DNA from: Tubiluchus corallicola
Lineage: Eukaryota; Priapulida; Priapulimorpha; Priapulimorphida; Tubiluchidae
NCBI GenBank assembly: GCA_030141605.1
Contig: JAQGDQ010001374.1
Location: 1 to 43,982, forward strand
Direction: 5' to 3'
DNA: 43,982 nt
The notes under the pieces were generated by a model. That model saw nothing but the letters and a program-made list of their open reading frames with translations, ran no database searches and was not told the DNA's origin. Of this stretch, positions 41,912-43,982 are shown in pieces. Every line of letters starts with the position of its first letter. The stretch's first letter is position 1. Made by a program: the position numbers and the translations under genes.

Positions 41912-42265
41912 AAAAAGCTTAAAGACTTGAGTTCACGGTCATTAAATATTTGTATGGTGTTTATCGATCGAGTTCATGAAAATGATAAGTTGCTTTAACT
42001 TTTGAACCGATGAATAACTTAAATAGCAAACGCTTGTAATGATGATTACGGGTTCAAAAGTTGCCAAGAAAAGAACAATTCTCTGAACGTCTACTCCTAA
42101 AACACGTGAAATGCAGAATTATTTATTTAACTAGCAAAGGTCTCGCAAAAAATTTTGCATAAAAATCCACTTATAATCAACAATGCGCGAACATTCTACC
42201 TAGTGCTCGTTTATTTAACAAGCCAGTAGCAGCTTTTACTGAATTAAAGTTATAGGCAGAGTATA

Positions 42266-42900
42266 ATGGATGACGTCACAACAATGGCTTTGCCTCACCA
42301 GTTTTCAAAGCGAAAATCTCCCGAAACGGAATCTCCAATCAACTCGTCACAGCTCCTCACAGTGGAGGTTTCCTAAAATGCTGCTCACATCATCGTATAG
42401 CTCTGTTCTTCCTCTTTCTAAAAAGCTATATATCTCCTTCTACAGGCTGTTTGACCAAATTTCGAAAAAATCGGGAGTTGAGTTCAGGAAAAACGCACGT
42501 TACAGGATGTTGTGGTCATCCCGCGGATTCTAAACATACCACCGAAATTAATATATACGCACCCACTTCATAGCAAAAATGGACGCACATTGTAGCTGTC
42601 ATTGGTGTCAGTCTCATTACAGTAGAATTCGGAAATTCCTGGACGAGTTTGAAGCAGCCGGATTGAAGTTGCCCCTCCTGGTACAAACACTTGCACAAAA
42701 AATAATTATTTATTATGCGTCATCAAAACTATTATTTAAAATGTCAATATTTATAACTTCCTTCTTTTTCTTGTACGTAGCGCGTTCAACTTCACTAACA
42801 AAATATGGTCGTCTTAACTCCTTCTGGACAGCACCACTTGAAATATGTCTTGTAAGACCAAGAACTTTCCTGCTGCTGTATGAGCACAGACATAACTAAA
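42266..42900 (+). other. Candidate coding patch, exon structure unresolved
   Basis: An ATG at 42266 opens MDDVTTMALPHQFSKRK and SPETESPINSSQLLTVE, a plausible N-terminus, before a stop at about 42374. A second frame over the same bases (42270-42533) stays open for 87 codons and ends DQISKKSGVEFRKNARYR plus a short tail. A segment after TCATTACAG (42612-42679) reads RIRKFLDEFEAAGLKLPLL before a GTACAA donor-like site. These could be exons of one gene, but I could not find a consistent set of splice phases. No family recognised. Confidence 0.25.
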
Positions 42901-43085
42901 TGATTACAAATTTGGTACTGTTCCATTGTGCAGAACTTTGGCTATCCAATCATGCTACTTGTTTAAACATTTGTAAGTGATTTAATTGGAGAAAATTAAG
43001 AAAAATACGTCCTTTTCAGGCCCTACAATGTAGCCAATCGAGTAGCTTAGTCTGGTGTACACTTGCATGATCATGTGACTTACAT

Positions 43086-43500
43086 TGTCTGCCGCATCAG
43101 TTCGGTAACTTCGGTTGTTTTACATGAACTTTGCTTAATTATGCATTACTCTGTGAGTAGAGTGTTTTACTAGCAGAATCTTGCTTGAGAACAACGTAAA
43201 ACAAAGACGTCTGCCGCATCAGTTCGGTAACTCCTACTGTTTTACATGAACTTTACTTAATTATGCATTAGTCTCTGCTACTACTACTACTGTTACTGCG
43301 GAGTGATACTAGCAGGATCTTGCTTGAAAAAAAGAAAAAATGAACTAGGTAAATTTCTAGCTAACTTTTAAAACTGTTACTATTACAATAGCATGGGCTG
43401 TGAGGCATTGTCAAGTATACACAAATGCGTTGTCTGGTACACTTAACCTTTGACCTTTCCACAAATCATAATCAGTCGCTGGAACTGTGAAAAGGCATCA
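43086..43500 (+). repeat. Composite repeat module A, second copy (two 122-bp units plus tail)
   Basis: Two units (starts 43098 and 43220) sharing CATCAGTTCGGTAACT, TTTTACATGAACTTT and CTTAATTATGCATTA with 32896-33235. The second is interrupted by CTACTACTACTACTGTTACT. The same tail follows (ATGAACTAGGTAAATTTC, TTGTCAAGTATACACAAATG, GCTGGAACTGTGAAAAGGC). Confidence 0.85.
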
Positions 43501-43671
43501 AAATGAATCCTTTTCTTCGAAGTTAAAATTTAGAACAAATCGTGACCTAGAAACGAAGGTCAAACGTCCAGAAATATGAAACATCTGCTGCTTTCAAACA
43601 CCTACCCTTCATCCCTGAATTTCTGCATAATTTCAGGGAAAAACCATCTTCATCTTTTCATCTTTTGCAGT

Positions 43672-43982
43672 GGAGAATTGCTTGTGCTGTAGATGGAGAA
43701 TGGCTTGTGCTGTAGGTGGAGAATTGCTTGTGGTGTAGATGAAGAATGGCTTATGCTGTAGTTGGAGAATGGCTTATGCTGTAGATGAAGAATGGCTTAT
43801 GCTGTAGTTGGAGTATGGCTTATGCTGTTTGTGGAGAATGGCTTATACTGTAGTTGGAGTATGGCTTATGCTGTTTGTGGAGAATGGCTTATGCTGTTTG
43901 TGGAGAATGGCTTATGCTGTTTGTGGAGAATGGCTTATGCTGTTAGTCGGGAATGGCTTATGCTGTAGATGGAGAATTGCTT
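43672..43982. repeat. 23-bp minisatellite, second array (cut by window end)
   Basis: About 13 copies of the same unit as 33905-34850 (GAGAATGGCTTATGCTGTAG with GTTTGTG/GTTGG variants), preceded by TTTTCATCTTTTGCAG. It continues beyond the window. Confidence 0.95.

Noticed and set aside
42579-42899. 106-residue frame MDAHCSCHWCQSHYS...
   Set aside because: The middle (IIIYYASSKLLFK...) looks like AT-rich intron, and an acceptor-like site splits the frame at 42612; kept only as part of an unresolved coding patch.

Overview
The window reads as AT-rich nuclear DNA of an invertebrate metazoan. The genes have spliceosomal introns with GT...AG borders and consistent phases. There are LINE and hAT-type remnants, and many minisatellites. 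An LRR surface protein with a mucin-like stalk and GPI-type tail, together with an exon resembling the FYB/ADAP adaptor family, would fit an invertebrate deuterostome such as a tunicate, but the species cannot be fixed from sequence alone. By adding the spans of the arrays listed, roughly a quarter of the window is tandem repeat.

Layout. 1-11.3 kb: probable FYB-like adaptor gene on the minus strand. A Met-only first exon is proposed at 11259-11257, a 784-bp proline-rich exon lies at 9277-8494, and a possible next exon at 2660-2585. Its introns hold a 3-kb array of a 29-bp unit, a LINE fragment and a hAT-type element with a perfect 8-bp target duplication; a 23-bp array and a triplet microsatellite lie beyond. 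11.3-18 kb: no convincing gene; arrays of 15-bp, GA, 34-bp and 60-bp units, plus two LINE 3' ends in inverted orientation. 18.0-21.0 kb: compact gene block, all minus strand: intronless PEX16, a two-exon small secreted Cys-rich protein (DUF4787/UPF0451-like) and a 56-residue single-pass membrane ORF. 21-26.9 kb: mostly non-coding, with a candidate signal-peptide exon, a TIR element, a MITE and a dispersed CRE-rich repeat.

26.98-33.62 kb: a plus-strand secreted protein of no recognised family in four phase-consistent exons (the 3' end is not settled). Its introns are packed with a MITE, two hAT-type elements, a LINE relic, a 66-bp array and a long CAG/CAA-type triplet tract. 33.9-38.7 kb: a 23-bp array, then a diverged tandem duplication carrying a 5S-rRNA-derived element in one copy. 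38.68-39.86 kb: a two-exon GPI-type LRR protein whose domain order parallels lamprey/hagfish VLRs. 39.9-44 kb: tandem repeats, a weak candidate coding patch at 42.3-42.9 kb, and a second copy of the composite repeat block first seen at 32.9-34.85 kb.

PEX16 acts in peroxisome biogenesis. The other genes have no evident functional link with it or with each other, except that three products (19.7-20.3, 27-33.6 and 38.7-39.9 kb) carry signal peptides. All gene models come from reading splice sites and phases by eye; no database search was made.
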